Source: Wenzhouxiangella sp. 15190
Lineage (GTDB): Bacteria; Pseudomonadota; Gammaproteobacteria; Xanthomonadales; Wenzhouxiangellaceae
DNA length: 64,000 bases
NCBI RefSeq assembly: GCF_003417465.1
Contig: NZ_QVMV01000046.1
Coordinates: forward strand, 42,902 to 106,901
Direction: 5' to 3'
Under the pieces are notes generated by a model that saw only the letters and a program-made list of their open reading frames with translations, did no database searches and was not told the origin of the DNA. The translations under genes and the position numbers were made by a program. This document shows, in pieces, positions 1 through 9,519 of this stretch (its first letter is position 1; the number at the start of each line of letters is the position of its first letter).

Positions 1-1427
1 GTGCTTTCCTGGTAGCGGTAGTAGTCGACGATGCGCTTGTGGCGGACCGGATTGCGCAGCGCGCGACGAATCCACGGCGCCTCGACCGGCACTTCCACCT
101 GGCGAATCTCGGTGGCGGACTCGTCCGGGCCGACGGTGACCTTCTTGGTGCTCTTGCGCTCGGTCGCGAAGCTGATCTCCACGCGGCGGTTGCGGCTCCG
201 GTTTTCCTCGGAGTCATTGGGGAAGCGTGGCTCGGTCTCGCCTTCGCCACGCCATTCGATATCACCCGAATCGACGCCGTTGGCGGACAGGTAGTCGACC
301 ACGGAGCGGGCGCGCCGCTCACTCAGGCCCTGGTTATAGGCTTCAGTACCGATATCGCAGGTGTGCCCGACGATCTGGATGTCGCCGACCAGACCGCCGT
401 CCTCGATCGCGGCCACGATCTCGTCGAGGGTGTTCTCCGCACCCGATTTCAGTTCGGAGCTGTCGAAATCGAAGGTCGTGCGATCAGTGAGGGTGACTTC
501 ATTGATGGTGACACGTTCCTCGGTACGCGGCTCCCCGGGCACTTCGACTTCCACATCGCGATACTGACGCAACGGACGGAAGGAACTGTCGGCGCCACCG
601 AAACTGAAACTGTAGACGACGCTGCCGCGCAGATCACTGTCGTCGACGACGAAGTCACCGTCCTTGTGGGCATAGCTGGTGCGGAAACTGAGGCTGTGAG
701 GCGACTTGTGGAAGTGCTTGTCCAGCGACAGCGAGGCGGTGACCTGCGAAGAGCTGAAGTCGCCCTCCTCGTAATCCAGGCCGCCTCTGAGGCGCAGCAG
801 CGGGTTCTCGAAGAACCGCTCGGCACGCAGGCCCAGGCCCCACTCGTAGGGTTCCTCGAACCATTCAGTCACGGTTTCGATGGTATCGACGCGCGAGAAG
901 GCGCGGCCGTCGATCTCGCCGCTGACCAGCATTTCCTCGATGGTGGTCCCCCGGTCGACGAGTCGCTCGTCGGACAGGGCCGTCATGCCGTAACCGGAAA
1001 AGGCCCACTTGCGGCCTTCCCAGCCGCCGCCGAAGGTCAGCTTGCGGTCTTCGAGCTGGTTCTGGTCGGCGGCAACGAACAACTTGGCCACATTACCGTC
1101 GGTGTAGACCGGTCCGTCGGGGCCTTCCTCGGCGGTTTCGTTGATCAGCCAGTGATAGTTGAGCTTGACACCGCCAGCACCTTCGCTGCCGAGCCAGCCG
1201 TCGCCGATAAAGCTCGAACGCTGCGATTCATAGACGGCTGCCTCGAATTCACCGATGACATCGAACTCGCTGTCGAGCCCGATACCAACACGATAACGAT
1301 CGCCAATGAAGTGGAAGGTCGGCGTTCCGGCCTGGCTGCGAGGCGCATCTTCGTCCTCGACCTGGGCAATCGCCACGGCGGCCAGCCCCTGGGCCAGCAC
1401 CAGAGAAAGCATCATTTTTCGAAACAT
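1..1427 (-). CDS. OmpA-family outer-membrane protein, 3' end cut by window edge
   Basis: The reading frame is open from an ATG at 1427 to the left edge, giving 475 codons without a stop. Residues 1-21 look like a signal peptide ending in AIA before QVEDED. Residues about 40-280 are rich in alternating aromatic and polar residues and probably form a beta-barrel. Residues about 318-420 match the OmpA C-terminal peptidoglycan-binding fold: TFDFDSSELKSGAE, then VGHTCDIGTEAYNQGLSERRA, then NRRVEISF. A basic tail follows and runs off the window. A purine-rich AGGGG lies about 8 bases before the ATG. The family anchors the outer membrane to peptidoglycan. The gene lies 99 bp downstream of the DUF6165 gene on the same strand. 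The barrel type and any specific role cannot be told from the sequence. Confidence 0.85.
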   Translation of the reverse strand, partial: MFRKMMLSLVLAQGLAAVAIAQVEDEDAPRSQAGTPTFHFIGDRYRVGIGLDSEFDVIGEFEAAVYESQRSSFIGDGWLGSEGAGGVKLNYHWLINETAEEGPDGPVYTDGNVAKLFVAADQNQLEDRKLTFGGGWEGRKWAFSGYGMTALSDERLVDRGTTIEEMLVSGEIDGRAFSRVDTIETVTEWFEEPYEWGLGLRAERFFENPLLRLRGGLDYEEGDFSSSQVTASLSLDKHFHKSPHSLSFRTSYAHKDGDFVVDDSDLRGSVVYSFSFGGADSSFRPLRQYRDVEVEVPGEPRTEERVTINEVTLTDRTTFDFDSSELKSGAENTLDEIVAAIEDGGLVGDIQIVGHTCDIGTEAYNQGLSERRARSVVDYLSANGVDSGDIEWRGEGETEPRFPNDSEENRSRNRRVEISFATERKSTKKVTVGPDESATEIRQVEVPVEAPWIRRALRNPVRHKRIVDYYRYQES

Positions 1428-1526
1428 CGCAGCGCCCCTGCCGTTGTTGAAAGTACGGGGCAATTCTACTCCCTCGGTGGCGACAAGGCCACGAAAAGTA
1501 CGGGAGAATCTTGTGGATTCGAAGGT

Positions 1527-1916
1527 TCAGGTATATTCGGTATACGACTTTTCTTCGATGATCTCCGACCCCAGCATCTCGTTGATCCGTTTCTTCAGCG
1601 CCGCGCGATCATCGTTGCGCTGGTAGACCGATCGCGCCAACTCGATGAAGCGATCACCAAAGCGCTTTTCGCGCTCCTCGTCGCGGATGGCGTCTTCGAT
1701 CTCCCATAGCGCCTCGTTCATCTCTCGCAGTTGAGCGCGCAGACGAGTGACCTCGTCGTCATCCAGATCGCATTCTCGCCAGACGCGGGACAGGAACTCG
1801 TACTCACGCTGCACATTGGCCCGCTGGGCCTCGTTGCCGATACGCTCGAGCTTGATCTCGAGGATGGTGAGCTTGTCGAGCAGTTCACCGGGAGAGACGG
1901 GGATCAGCAGTTCCAT
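1527..1916 (-). CDS. DUF6165 family protein
   Basis: A 129-residue cytoplasmic protein with no signal peptide or membrane segment. The N-terminus VSPGELLDKLTILEIKLERI is characteristic of the DUF6165 family, in which this helix-rich start is the most conserved part. The rest is predicted mostly helical and charged, with repeated Glu/Arg heptad-like stretches consistent with a coiled coil. No catalytic motif is visible and the family has no established function. It lies between pnp (upstream, separated by a probable terminator hairpin) and the OmpA-family gene (downstream, 99 bp away), so it may be transcribed alone or with the OmpA gene. Confidence 0.8.
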   Translation of the reverse strand: MELLIPVSPGELLDKLTILEIKLERIGNEAQRANVQREYEFLSRVWRECDLDDDEVTRLRAQLREMNEALWEIEDAIRDEEREKRFGDRFIELARSVYQRNDDRAALKKRINEMLGSEIIEEKSYTEYT

Positions 1917-1968
1917 AAGACGTCCCTGGCCGCCATAGCGCGAAACCTAAATGACACAGAATAAAGAA

Positions 1969-2053
1969 AACCGCGAAGACTCAAAGTTCGCAAAGTTAAT
2001 GAATGAAAGTTTATCCATTCCCAATCTTTGCGTTCTTAGCGCTCTTCGCGGTT
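1969..2053 (-). terminator. Long inverted repeat downstream of pnp, probable terminator
   Basis: Two facing arms (1969-1996 and 2026-2053) pair with an 11-bp perfect outer stem, AACCGCGAAGA with TCTTCGCGGTT, and an inner CTTTGCG/CGCAAAG stem. Read on the minus strand the outer stem is followed by TTTTCTTTATT, as in Rho-independent terminators. It lies between the pnp stop and the DUF6165 start. The arms are built from degenerate GCGAAGA/GCAAAG-like words, so the element also belongs with the intergenic word repeats seen elsewhere in this window. Confidence 0.6.
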
Positions 2054-2108
2054 AGTCGCTTTTCGGATCAACAGTTGCCCGGGCGTCCGGGCAACCGCCT
2101 TGAGGCGA

Positions 2109-4220
2109 TCAGCTGCTCTCGCCTTCCTTCTCGTCTTCCTTGAGCGCCTTCATGCTCAGGCGAATGCGACCCTGCTTGTCGACCTCGAGGACCTTGACCT
2201 TGACCTTGTCGCCTTCGGCCAGCTCGTCGGTGACATTCTCGACGCGCTCGTCGGAGATCTGCGAAATGTGCACCAGACCATCCTTGCCCGGCAGGATCGT
2301 CACGAAAGCACCAAAGTTCATGATCTTGGTGACCGTGCCCTCGTAAACCGCACCCACTTCGACATCGGCAGTGATCTGCTCGATCATTTTGCGCGCGTCA
2401 TCGGCTGCAGCCTGGTTGACGGAGGCAATCGTGACCGTGCCGTCGTCCTGGATGTCGATGGTGGTGCCGGTTTCCTCGGTGATCTGACGGATGGTCGCAC
2501 CACCCTTGCCGATCACGTCGCGGATCTTGTCCGGATGCACCTTCATGGTGAACAGGCGCGGCGCGTACTCGCTCATCTCTTCGCGCGGATGATCGATGAT
2601 CTGGTTCATCTGCTCGAGAATGTGGCCACGGCCGGCATTGGCCTGCTTGAGCGCGACTTCCATGATCTCTTTGGTGATGCCGGTGATCTTGATGTCCATC
2701 TGCAGCGCCGTCACGCCGTCGGCGGAGCCGGCTACCTTGAAGTCCATGTCGCCGAGATGATCCTCATCACCGAGAATATCGGTCAGCACGGCAAAACGGT
2801 CGCCGTCCTTGATCAGACCCATGGCAATACCGGCCACCGGCGCCTTGATCGGCACACCGGCGTCCATCATCGCCAGCGAGGAACCGCAGACGGTCGCCAT
2901 GGAGCTCGAACCGTTGGACTCGGTCACTTCCGAGACGATACGCAGCACGTAGGGAAACTCCTCACCCTTGGGTACCACCGCGCCCAGTGCGCGTTTGGCC
3001 AGCTTGCCGTGGCCGATTTCGCGACGCTTGGGACCGAGCATGAAGCTGGTCTCGCCAACACAGAACGGGGGGAAGTTGTAGTGGAGCATGAACTGCTCCT
3101 TGTACTCACCCTCGATGGCGTCGATGATCTGCGCGTCCCGGCCGGTACCCAGCGTGACCACGCACATGGCCTGGGTCTCGCCGCGGGTGAAGATGGCCGA
3201 ACCGTGGGTCCGCGGGAAAACGCCGACCTGCATGTCCAGCGGACGCACGGTGGTCAGGTCGCGGCCGTCGATGCGCGGCTTGCCGTCGAGAATCTGGTCG
3301 CGCACGTAGTTCTTCTCCAGTGCGGCGAATTCGTCCTTGACGTCGTCCTCGCTCGGAGCGTTCTCGTCGCCTTCCGGGCACAGCTTCTCGACCACGCTCG
3401 CGCGCAGTTCGCTGATGGCCTCACGACGGACGGTCTTGTCGGTGTTCTCGTAGGCCTTGGCCAGGCTTTCGGAAGCCAGTTCGGCAACTTTCTGGTCCAG
3501 GCCGGCCGGGCGTTCCGGCGCCTGCCAGTCCCACTTGGGCTTGCCGGCTTCGCTGGTGAGTTCCTCGATGGCCTTGATGGCCACCTGCATCTGCTCGTGG
3601 CCGAAGGTGACCGCGCCGAGCATCTGCTCCTCGGAAAGCTGATCGGCTTCGGATTCGACCATCAGCACGGCCTCGGAGGTGCCGGCGACGATCAGGTTCA
3701 GGCGCGATTCCTCGAGCTGGGTGGCGGTCGGGTTGACGACATATTCACCGTCGATGAAGCCGACACGAGCACCGCCGATCGGACCCTGGAACGGGGCACC
3801 GGACAGCGACAGCGCGGCCGAAGCGCCGATCATGGCCGGAATGTCGGCGTCGACCTCCGGATTGGAGGACATCACCGTGGCGATGACCTGGGTTTCGTTG
3901 AGAAAGCCCTTGGGGAACAGCGGCCGGATGGGACGGTCGATCAGGCGCGAGGTCAGGGTTTCCTTCTCGGTCGGACGCCCTTCGCGCTTGAAGAAACCGC
4001 CGGGAATGCGGCCGGCGGAATAGAATTTTTCCTGGTAGTTGACGGTCAGCGGGAAAAAGGGCTGACCCGGCTTGGCTTCCTTGCGAGCCACGGCGGTCAC
4101 CAGAACCACGGTATCGGCCATTGTGACCAACACGGCACCGTCGGCCTGACGCGCGACATGCCCGGTCTCGAGTGTCACATCGTGTTCGCCGAATTTGAAC
4201 GTTTTGCTGAACTTCTTCAC
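2109..4220 (-). CDS. pnp: Polyribonucleotide nucleotidyltransferase (PNPase)
   Basis: A 703-residue phosphorolytic 3'-5' exoribonuclease, the usual family length; it acts in the cytoplasm in mRNA turnover. Two RNase PH-like domains are joined by a helical linker, followed by a KH domain ([16 protein letters not shown]) and an S1 domain ([18 protein letters not shown]) and a short acidic tail. I chose the GTG at 4220 (protein beginning [11 protein letters not shown]) because it has GGAG eight bases upstream and aligns with the usual PNPase N-terminus. A more upstream in-frame TTG at 4274 lies in the loop of the rpsO-pnp hairpin and is unlikely. The gene follows rpsO as in most gammaproteobacteria and is probably read through partly from the rpsO promoter. 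Confidence 0.97.
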   Translation of the reverse strand: MKKFSKTFKFGEHDVTLETGHVARQADGAVLVTMADTVVLVTAVARKEAKPGQPFFPLTVNYQEKFYSAGRIPGGFFKREGRPTEKETLTSRLIDRPIRPLFPKGFLNETQVIATVMSSNPEVDADIPAMIGASAALSLSGAPFQGPIGGARVGFIDGEYVVNPTATQLEESRLNLIVAGTSEAVLMVESEADQLSEEQMLGAVTFGHEQMQVAIKAIEELTSEAGKPKWDWQAPERPAGLDQKVAELASESLAKAYENTDKTVRREAISELRASVVEKLCPEGDENAPSEDDVKDEFAALEKNYVRDQILDGKPRIDGRDLTTVRPLDMQVGVFPRTHGSAIFTRGETQAMCVVTLGTGRDAQIIDAIEGEYKEQFMLHYNFPPFCVGETSFMLGPKRREIGHGKLAKRALGAVVPKGEEFPYVLRIVSEVTESNGSSSMATVCGSSLAMMDAGVPIKAPVAGIAMGLIKDGDRFAVLTDILGDEDHLGDMDFKVAGSADGVTALQMDIKITGITKEIMEVALKQANAGRGHILEQMNQIIDHPREEMSEYAPRLFTMKVHPDKIRDVIGKGGATIRQITEETGTTIDIQDDGTVTIASVNQAAADDARKMIEQITADVEVGAVYEGTVTKIMNFGAFVTILPGKDGLVHISQISDERVENVTDELAEGDKVKVKVLEVDKQGRIRLSMKALKEDEKEGESS

Positions 4221-4253
4221 TTCACTCACTCCACTTTGCACTTGCAATAGAAA

Positions 4254-4287
4254 ACACCCCGGAATAGCTCGCAAGCTACCGGGGTGT
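4254..4287 (-). terminator. rpsO-pnp intergenic hairpin
   Basis: A 9-bp stem, ACACCCCGG with CCGGGGTGT, encloses a 16-nt loop that itself contains complementary TAGC/GCTA. On the minus strand it is followed by TTTTCTATT. The position matches the E. coli rpsO terminator/RNase processing region between rpsO and pnp. It probably attenuates read-through and may expose the pnp leader for processing; the second part is inference. Confidence 0.75.
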
Positions 4288-4314
4288 CGGTATCAATCGG
4301 ATAAAATCCGCTTC

Positions 4315-4584
4315 TTAGCGGCGCAGGCCAAGGCGCTCGATCAGGTCGCGATAACGCTGGATGTCCTTTTTCTTGACATAGTCCAGCAGGGAGCGACGCT
4401 GATTGACAAGCTTGAGCAGGCCTCGACGGGAGTGATGGTCTTTCTTGTGATTCTCGAAATGCCCGGTCAGGTGCTGGATGCGCGCGGTCAGCAACGCAAC
4501 CTGCACTTCCGGTGAACCCGTATCACCCTCGGAGAGCTGGTAATCCTTGACAACCTGGCTCTTTTCTTCAGCGGTCAGAGTCAT
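4315..4584 (-). CDS. rpsO: 30S ribosomal protein S15
   Basis: An 89-residue protein, the exact usual length, matching S15 throughout ([56 protein letters not shown]). It binds 16S rRNA early in assembly of the small subunit platform. AGGAG lies 11 bases before the ATG. A strong promoter and a leader of about 115 nt precede it, and pnp follows after a hairpin. In E. coli S15 represses its own translation through the leader, so the structured leader here may have a similar job. The usual upstream neighbour truB is absent; an RND efflux gene lies there instead. Confidence 0.98.
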   Translation of the reverse strand: MTLTAEEKSQVVKDYQLSEGDTGSPEVQVALLTARIQHLTGHFENHKKDHHSRRGLLKLVNQRRSLLDYVKKKDIQRYRDLIERLGLRR

Positions 4585-4642
4585 TGTTCAATCTACTCCT
4601 GAAAACAGTTCTGTAGAGCGACCGGGCTTTTCCAGAAAACCC

Positions 4643-4680
4643 CCTGGGATGGTCCCAGGCCGGGCTTTGTGCAAAAGCCC
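4643..4680 (-). promoter_or_regulatory. Structured leader of rpsO (two hairpins)
   Basis: Inside the predicted rpsO leader two perfect hairpins sit side by side: GGGCTTT/AAAGCCC (4062-type stem at 4062 is not meant; positions 4662-4668 with 4674-4680) and CCTGGGA/TCCCAGG (4643-4649 with 4653-4659). The second is followed on the minus strand by GGGTTTTC. They may form an S15 autoregulatory site or act as the terminator of read-through from the upstream efflux operon. The sequence alone does not decide between these. Confidence 0.45.
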
Positions 4681-4707
4681 CAGTCGCCGGATTTCATCAA
4701 GCCCAGC

Positions 4708-4737
4708 ATTATAACCGCCCCGAACAGGCCGGAGCAA
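4708..4737 (-). promoter_or_regulatory. Predicted sigma-70 promoter of rpsO
   Basis: On the minus strand a perfect -10 box TATAAT (4708-4713) is preceded at 18 bp by TTGCTC (4732-4737). Transcription would start near 4701, giving rpsO a leader of about 115 nt. No competing gene start lies nearby. Confidence 0.75.
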
Positions 4738-4753
4738 CCAGTTTGGGCACCAA

Positions 4754-4800
4754 AATCCGTGGTCCGTGGCCGGAATCCGTAGCCTGAGAATCGTAAATCG
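4754..4800. repeat. Degenerate 7-bp word repeat (ATCCGTG type)
   Basis: A short run of heptamer-like words (ATCCGTG, GTCCGTG, GCCGGA, ATCCGTA) lies immediately upstream of the rpsO -35 box and downstream of the RND gene. It resembles in style, but not in sequence, the other intergenic word repeats of this window. Nothing else was seen in the 4585-4843 gap apart from this, the promoter and the leader hairpins. Confidence 0.5.
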
Positions 4801-4843
4801 CCTGATGCTCACTACCGCGATCCAAGCACAAGAATTCCGACTT

Positions 4844-7800
4844 CTACGCATCCAGCGGCAAAAACCGCCGACACACTGCCGGCACGACGAGCATGTTGAG
4901 CAGCGTCGAGGACACCAAACCCCACAGGATAACGACCGCCATCGGCGACTGGATCTCACTGCCCGGCTCGCCGGCGGCCAGTGCCAGCGGGACCAGGGCC
5001 AGGGCCGTGGCCAGGGCGGTCATGAGGATCGGCACCAGCCGTTCCTCGGCGCCGCGACGAATCGCTTCCTCCAGGCCCAGGCCGTCGGTTCGCAGCCGGC
5101 CGATGTGATCGACCAGGATGACACCGTTGCGCGTGGCGATGCCGAACAGGGCGATGAACCCGATGAGCGCCGCGATCGTCATGATGCCACCGGTCAGCCA
5201 CACGCCGACTACTCCGCCGATCAGCGCCAGCGGCAGGTTGAGCATGACGATAAAGGCCGAGCGCGCATTGCCGAAGGCGCCGACCAACAAAAGGAATATA
5301 CCGACGATTACCGCCCCGCCCAGAAACATGAGACGGGTTCCGGCCGAAGCGGCGCTCTCGAACTGTCCGCCGTACTCGATGTGATAACCCGGCGGCAGCT
5401 CGACACTTTCGCCCAGCGCACGGCGAATATCATCGACCACACCCACTAGATCGCGTCCGGCGACGTTGGCCATGACGACCATCCGTCGCTGCACATTCTC
5501 GCGACCGATGGTGTTTGGCCCACGATCGCGCTCGATATCGGCAATCGCAGCAAAGGGTACGCGCGCACCCGAATCCAGCGTCAGCGCTGTCTGCCGAATG
5601 GTCTCCAGACTCTCCCGCACCGACTCGGGGAAGCGCACGACCAGGTCGTGGCTGGCCTGCCCTTCGAGGATGCGACCGACGGTGGCGCCCGTCATGGCCC
5701 CCTCCAAAGCCTCTGAGGCCTCCTGGACGCTCAGGCCATAGTTGGCCAGCGCCAGGCGATCGAAGCGCACGCTCACGAAGGGGATCTCGCTTTGCTCCTC
5801 CATCGCCACGTCGACCGCGCCGGGCACTTCAGCCACCCGCGACTCGACCTGCGAGCCCAGGTTTCGGAGCTCGGCCAGGTCCTCGCCGAAGATCTTGATG
5901 GCAATATTGGCCCGCGTGCCCGAGAGCATGTGATCGATACGATGGGAGATGGGCTGTCCGATGATGACGTTGGTTCCGGGCAACAGCGCAAACTGCGAGC
6001 GGAGTTGCGCCAGCAGTTCAGCTTTCTCTCTTTCCTGCATCTCGAGAGAGACATCGATTTCCGAAGCGAAAACCTGCTGCGCGTGTGGATCAAGCTCCGC
6101 ACGCCCCGTGCGCCTGGCCGTAGCCACCACCTCGGGTTGCTCCAGCAGGATGGTCTCGACCCGCCGCCCGATGGCGTCGGACTGCTCCAGCGAGGTTCCC
6201 GGCAGGGTGACCACGCTCAAAGTTAGGCTACCTTCGTTGAACTCCGGCAGGAACCCGCGCCCGGCCATCGTCAGCATGATGATCGATGCGGCCAACAAGG
6301 TCGCCGCCGCAGCGATGACCAGACGCCAGTGATCCATGGCAAATCCCAACGCTGGGCGATAGATGCGCTTGAGCCCGGATATCAGGCGGGTGTCGTGGTC
6401 CTGATGAACCGCCCGGCTGCCCGGCAGGCCGAGCAGCGCCAGCACCGGCGTCACCGTGACGGCCACCAGCAGCGAGGCGGCCAGGGAAATGACGTAAGCC
6501 AGCCCGAGCGGCTGCAACAGCCGCCCTTCCACGCCGTGCAGAAAAAACAGTGGCAGGAAGACCAGGATGATGATCAGCGTGGCGAATACGATGGAGGCCT
6601 CGATTTCGCGCGTGGCCTCAAATACGACGCTCAGGTTCCCGCGCCCTTCCTCGGCGGGCTTTTGCGCGTTCTCGCGAAGCCGCCGGACGATGTTTTCAAC
6701 GACTATGATGGCGTCGTCGACCAACGCGCCCAGGGCGATGGCCATACCGCCGAGCGTCATGGTGTTGATGCTGCCACCCACGAAGCGGATACCCAGCACG
6801 GCCACCAGCAACGACAGCGGAATCGCCAACAGCGCAATGCCTGTCGCACGCAGGCTGAACAGGAATACGAACATGATCAGCACCACCAGCACGGCACCGT
6901 CGCGAACAGCCACGACCAGGTTGTCGATGGCGACCTCGATGAAGTCGGCCTGCCGGAAGGCGTCGGTCTCGATGCGCATGCCGTCGGGCAATGCCGCGCC
7001 GAGATCAGCGATCACTTCATCCAGTCGCTCGGTCAGCATCAGGGTATTGACGTCGGGCTGCTTCTGAATCCCGAGCACGACGGCCGAGTGCGCGTTGTAA
7101 GCTGCCGACCCGCGGCGCGGTGCCGGGCCGATACCCACGTCGGCCACATCCTGCACCAGCACCGGAATCTCGTCCCGGTGCAGGACAACGGCCCGGCGGA
7201 TGTCCTCCAGGCCCTCGGCGCGTCCAATGCCGCGGATGAGGAATTCCTGGCCGTTTTCGGTCATGAACCCCGCCGAGGCATTGGCGCTGGCCTCGCCGAC
7301 CGCCTCGCTGAGCTGGTCGAGCGTAATGCCATAGGCGGCAAGTCGCTCCGGACTGGCCACGACCTGATACTGCCGGGTGCGGCCGCCGTTGGGAATCACC
7401 TCGGCCACCCCGGGCACGGCCAGAAGGCGCCTTCGAACGGTCCAGTCGGCCACGGTCTTGAGCGCCATCTCGTCGTGTTCGTCCGAGACCAGGGCGATGA
7501 ACATCACCTCGCCCATGATTGAGGTCACCGGCGCCAGCTGCGGCGGGGGCAGGTCGGCCGGCAGCGAGCTGCGTGCGCCCTGCAGTTTCTCCGATACAAT
7601 CTGGCGGGCGCGATAGATATCGGTGCCCCACTCGAATTCAACCGTGATCACGCTGATACCGATGCCGCTGTTGGAGCGCACGCGGCGTACGCCGCTGGCC
7701 CCGTTCATCGCTGTCTCGATGGGAAAAGTCACCAGCCGCTCAACATCTTCGGGCGGCATGCCGTGAGCCTCGGCGACCACCGTCACCGAAGGCGCAGTCA

Positions 7801-7924
7801 GGTCGGGAAAGACGTCCATGGGCGAGCGCAGCCCCACCCAGGTACCCCAGGCCAGCAGGAAGACCGCCGCTGCCAGAACCAGCAGACGGTTGTTCAGCGA
7901 AATGCTGATGATGCGATCGATCAT
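4844..7924 (-). CDS. RND heavy-metal efflux pump, inner-membrane permease (CzcA/CusA family)
   Basis: A 1026-residue proton-driven pump subunit of standard length. The layout is TM1 at residues about 12-30, a large periplasmic loop, TM2-6, a second loop and a final TM cluster. The TM4 proton-relay segment reads GGMAIALGALVDDAIIVVEN. The HME (metal) subfamily is supported by overall similarity to CzcA/CusA and by the His-rich partners. The TM4 motif lacks the initial Asp of the Zn/Co/Cd type (DFG...VDGA) and is not the exact CusA type either, so the metal cannot be assigned. It starts 17 bp after the adaptor gene in the same operon. Together with the adaptor and TolC-like protein it would span both membranes. 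Confidence 0.9.
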   Translation of the reverse strand: MIDRIISISLNNRLLVLAAAVFLLAWGTWVGLRSPMDVFPDLTAPSVTVVAEAHGMPPEDVERLVTFPIETAMNGASGVRRVRSNSGIGISVITVEFEWGTDIYRARQIVSEKLQGARSSLPADLPPPQLAPVTSIMGEVMFIALVSDEHDEMALKTVADWTVRRRLLAVPGVAEVIPNGGRTRQYQVVASPERLAAYGITLDQLSEAVGEASANASAGFMTENGQEFLIRGIGRAEGLEDIRRAVVLHRDEIPVLVQDVADVGIGPAPRRGSAAYNAHSAVVLGIQKQPDVNTLMLTERLDEVIADLGAALPDGMRIETDAFRQADFIEVAIDNLVVAVRDGAVLVVLIMFVFLFSLRATGIALLAIPLSLLVAVLGIRFVGGSINTMTLGGMAIALGALVDDAIIVVENIVRRLRENAQKPAEEGRGNLSVVFEATREIEASIVFATLIIILVFLPLFFLHGVEGRLLQPLGLAYVISLAASLLVAVTVTPVLALLGLPGSRAVHQDHDTRLISGLKRIYRPALGFAMDHWRLVIAAAATLLAASIIMLTMAGRGFLPEFNEGSLTLSVVTLPGTSLEQSDAIGRRVETILLEQPEVVATARRTGRAELDPHAQQVFASEIDVSLEMQEREKAELLAQLRSQFALLPGTNVIIGQPISHRIDHMLSGTRANIAIKIFGEDLAELRNLGSQVESRVAEVPGAVDVAMEEQSEIPFVSVRFDRLALANYGLSVQEASEALEGAMTGATVGRILEGQASHDLVVRFPESVRESLETIRQTALTLDSGARVPFAAIADIERDRGPNTIGRENVQRRMVVMANVAGRDLVGVVDDIRRALGESVELPPGYHIEYGGQFESAASAGTRLMFLGGAVIVGIFLLLVGAFGNARSAFIVMLNLPLALIGGVVGVWLTGGIMTIAALIGFIALFGIATRNGVILVDHIGRLRTDGLGLEEAIRRGAEERLVPILMTALATALALVPLALAAGEPGSEIQSPMAVVILWGLVSSTLLNMLVVPAVCRRFLPLDA

Positions 7925-7941
7925 CGTCTAGAAACCCTGGT

Positions 7942-9519
7942 TCAGTGCGCGTGGCCGTGGCCGATTTCATTGCCGCCGGCGGCGGCCAGACGGACGGGAT
8001 ACGCCCCTTTCGAAACCACGCGTTCGCCGGCGCTCACACCCGAGAGCACGGCAACGTAGTCGCCGTCGATGGCGCCCAGCCTCACGGGCCGACGGGCGAA
8101 AGTCTCCCCGCCGGTCTGTACGTAGACCACCTCACGCCCACCGTCCTCGACAACGGCCGATCGCGGCAGGGCCAGTCGCGACTGCGACTCGGCCACGAAA
8201 ACGTGGGCGGGTAGGCGCGCCCCGATCAGCCGCGGGCCGGACTCGACCGGGTAGTCCAGGGTCACACCGACCGTTCGAGTCACCGGGTGGACGGCTGCCT
8301 CGGTCTGCACCACCCGCGCGCCCGTTGCCTGATCGAGGACGACGACCGAACCGTCGTTTCCTTCCAGCCAGGCGCCGGAGGCGCGACCGATGTCACCGGC
8401 AAAGCGCTCGGGCAGCCGGACTTCGAGCCAACGACGCTCGGGTGAGGCCACGCGGAAGACGCGATCGCCGGCGCGCACGAAAGCACCCGGCCGGGCGGTC
8501 ACCTCGACCACCTCGCCGGCGACCGGCGATCGCAGGGCGATACCGGCAACGCCGTCGCCCTGCTCGTATTGCTGCAGCCGCGCGCGGGCGGCCTCGAACT
8601 CGGCCTGGGCGACTTCGACGCGCTCGCGCGCCTCGATCAGGCGGCGCTCGGGCACCGCGCCCTGCTCAAACAGGGGCGCAAGCCGCTCGACGTCGCGCCG
8701 GGCCAGGGCCAGGGTTGAACGGGCCTGCTCCAGATCGACGCGCAGGCGGCCGAAATCGGTTTCCGCGCCCAGGCGCGGCACGACGAAACCCAGCACCTCG
8801 CCCGCGGCGACGCGGTCGCCGGCGCGAGACAGCGCCCGGTGCGCGATATGGCCGTCGGCCGGCGCCCGGAGTTCGGCTCCGGCGTCGGCCGGGGCAGTCA
8901 CCGTGGCAAAACCCAGCACCGAGGGCCTGAGGGGACGTTCGACCACCGGTTCGGTGGCGAACACGTCCGTCCACTGCTGTTCCTTGAGATAGTTGATGTC
9001 GCCTTCCGGCGCCGGGGCGGTGACGCGGGCGGCCTGCGGCGAGTCGTAGACGCGGAAGCTACCGAGATCGTGCTCGACTTCAAGACCTTCTCCCTGCACG
9101 CGCACCAGCAGACGAAACTCACCCGCCTCGCGCGGGGTGACCGCCGGGGTAAACAACCCGGCACGTGCCGGCTCATTGACGCGAAAACGCGCCACGGTGC
9201 GGCCGTCCTGCTCCAGAACTACATCCAGACGCCCGGCACGCATGGGCTGGAAATCGCTCAGGCGCGTGATGTGGGCGGCAAACCTCGAGGTCTCACCGGC
9301 CACCAGGGGTGGAAACTCGACGAACAACTCCGTCTGTGCGCTGTGGTCGGTGACGACCACCGATTCGCCGGCGGGCGCATTATCGTGTTCGTCTTCGCCG
9401 GCTCCGGCCGCGCCATGGTCGTGACCGGCCTCGTCACCGACGCTGCAGCCGGATCCAAGCAGGATCAACAGGGCCAGCGCGGCTGCGACCGGGCCGGCCC
9501 CGCTTCGATCAATGGTCAT
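7942..9519 (-). CDS. RND efflux periplasmic adaptor (CzcB-type) lipoprotein
   Basis: A 525-residue membrane-fusion protein. The N-terminus MTIDRSG is followed by a hydrophobic segment ending LLGSGC, a plausible but imperfect lipobox. A His/Asp/Glu-rich stretch (GDEAGHDHGAAGAGEDEH) comes next, then an N-terminal extra beta domain (about 50-160). The usual adaptor core follows: barrel-sandwich (APADGHIAHRALSRAGDRV), a coiled-coil hairpin (about 260-320), beta-barrel and membrane-proximal domain. The C-terminus ends in IGHGHAH, another metal-binding tail. I placed the start at 9519, where GGGGAGG precedes the ATG closely; an in-frame ATG at 9543 has no Shine-Dalgarno. The gene overlaps the end of the His-rich lipoprotein gene by 11 bp. 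Confidence 0.88.
   Translation of the reverse strand: MTIDRSGAGPVAAALALLILLGSGCSVGDEAGHDHGAAGAGEDEHDNAPAGESVVVTDHSAQTELFVEFPPLVAGETSRFAAHITRLSDFQPMRAGRLDVVLEQDGRTVARFRVNEPARAGLFTPAVTPREAGEFRLLVRVQGEGLEVEHDLGSFRVYDSPQAARVTAPAPEGDINYLKEQQWTDVFATEPVVERPLRPSVLGFATVTAPADAGAELRAPADGHIAHRALSRAGDRVAAGEVLGFVVPRLGAETDFGRLRVDLEQARSTLALARRDVERLAPLFEQGAVPERRLIEARERVEVAQAEFEAARARLQQYEQGDGVAGIALRSPVAGEVVEVTARPGAFVRAGDRVFRVASPERRWLEVRLPERFAGDIGRASGAWLEGNDGSVVVLDQATGARVVQTEAAVHPVTRTVGVTLDYPVESGPRLIGARLPAHVFVAESQSRLALPRSAVVEDGGREVVYVQTGGETFARRPVRLGAIDGDYVAVLSGVSAGERVVSKGAYPVRLAAAGGNEIGHGHAH

Noticed and set aside
39..1709. Long plus-strand open frame opposite the OmpA-family gene
   Set aside because: It is antisense to a gene with a signal peptide, OmpA motifs and a good start; its protein shows no family features.
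2100..4250. 716-codon plus-strand frame opposite pnp
   Set aside because: It is a frame shadow caused by high GC and codon bias; PNPase on the minus strand has full domain matches.
4221..4274. Upstream TTG start for pnp
   Set aside because: It lies in the loop of the rpsO-pnp hairpin and the added residues are absent in the family; the GTG at 4220 has a good ribosome binding site.
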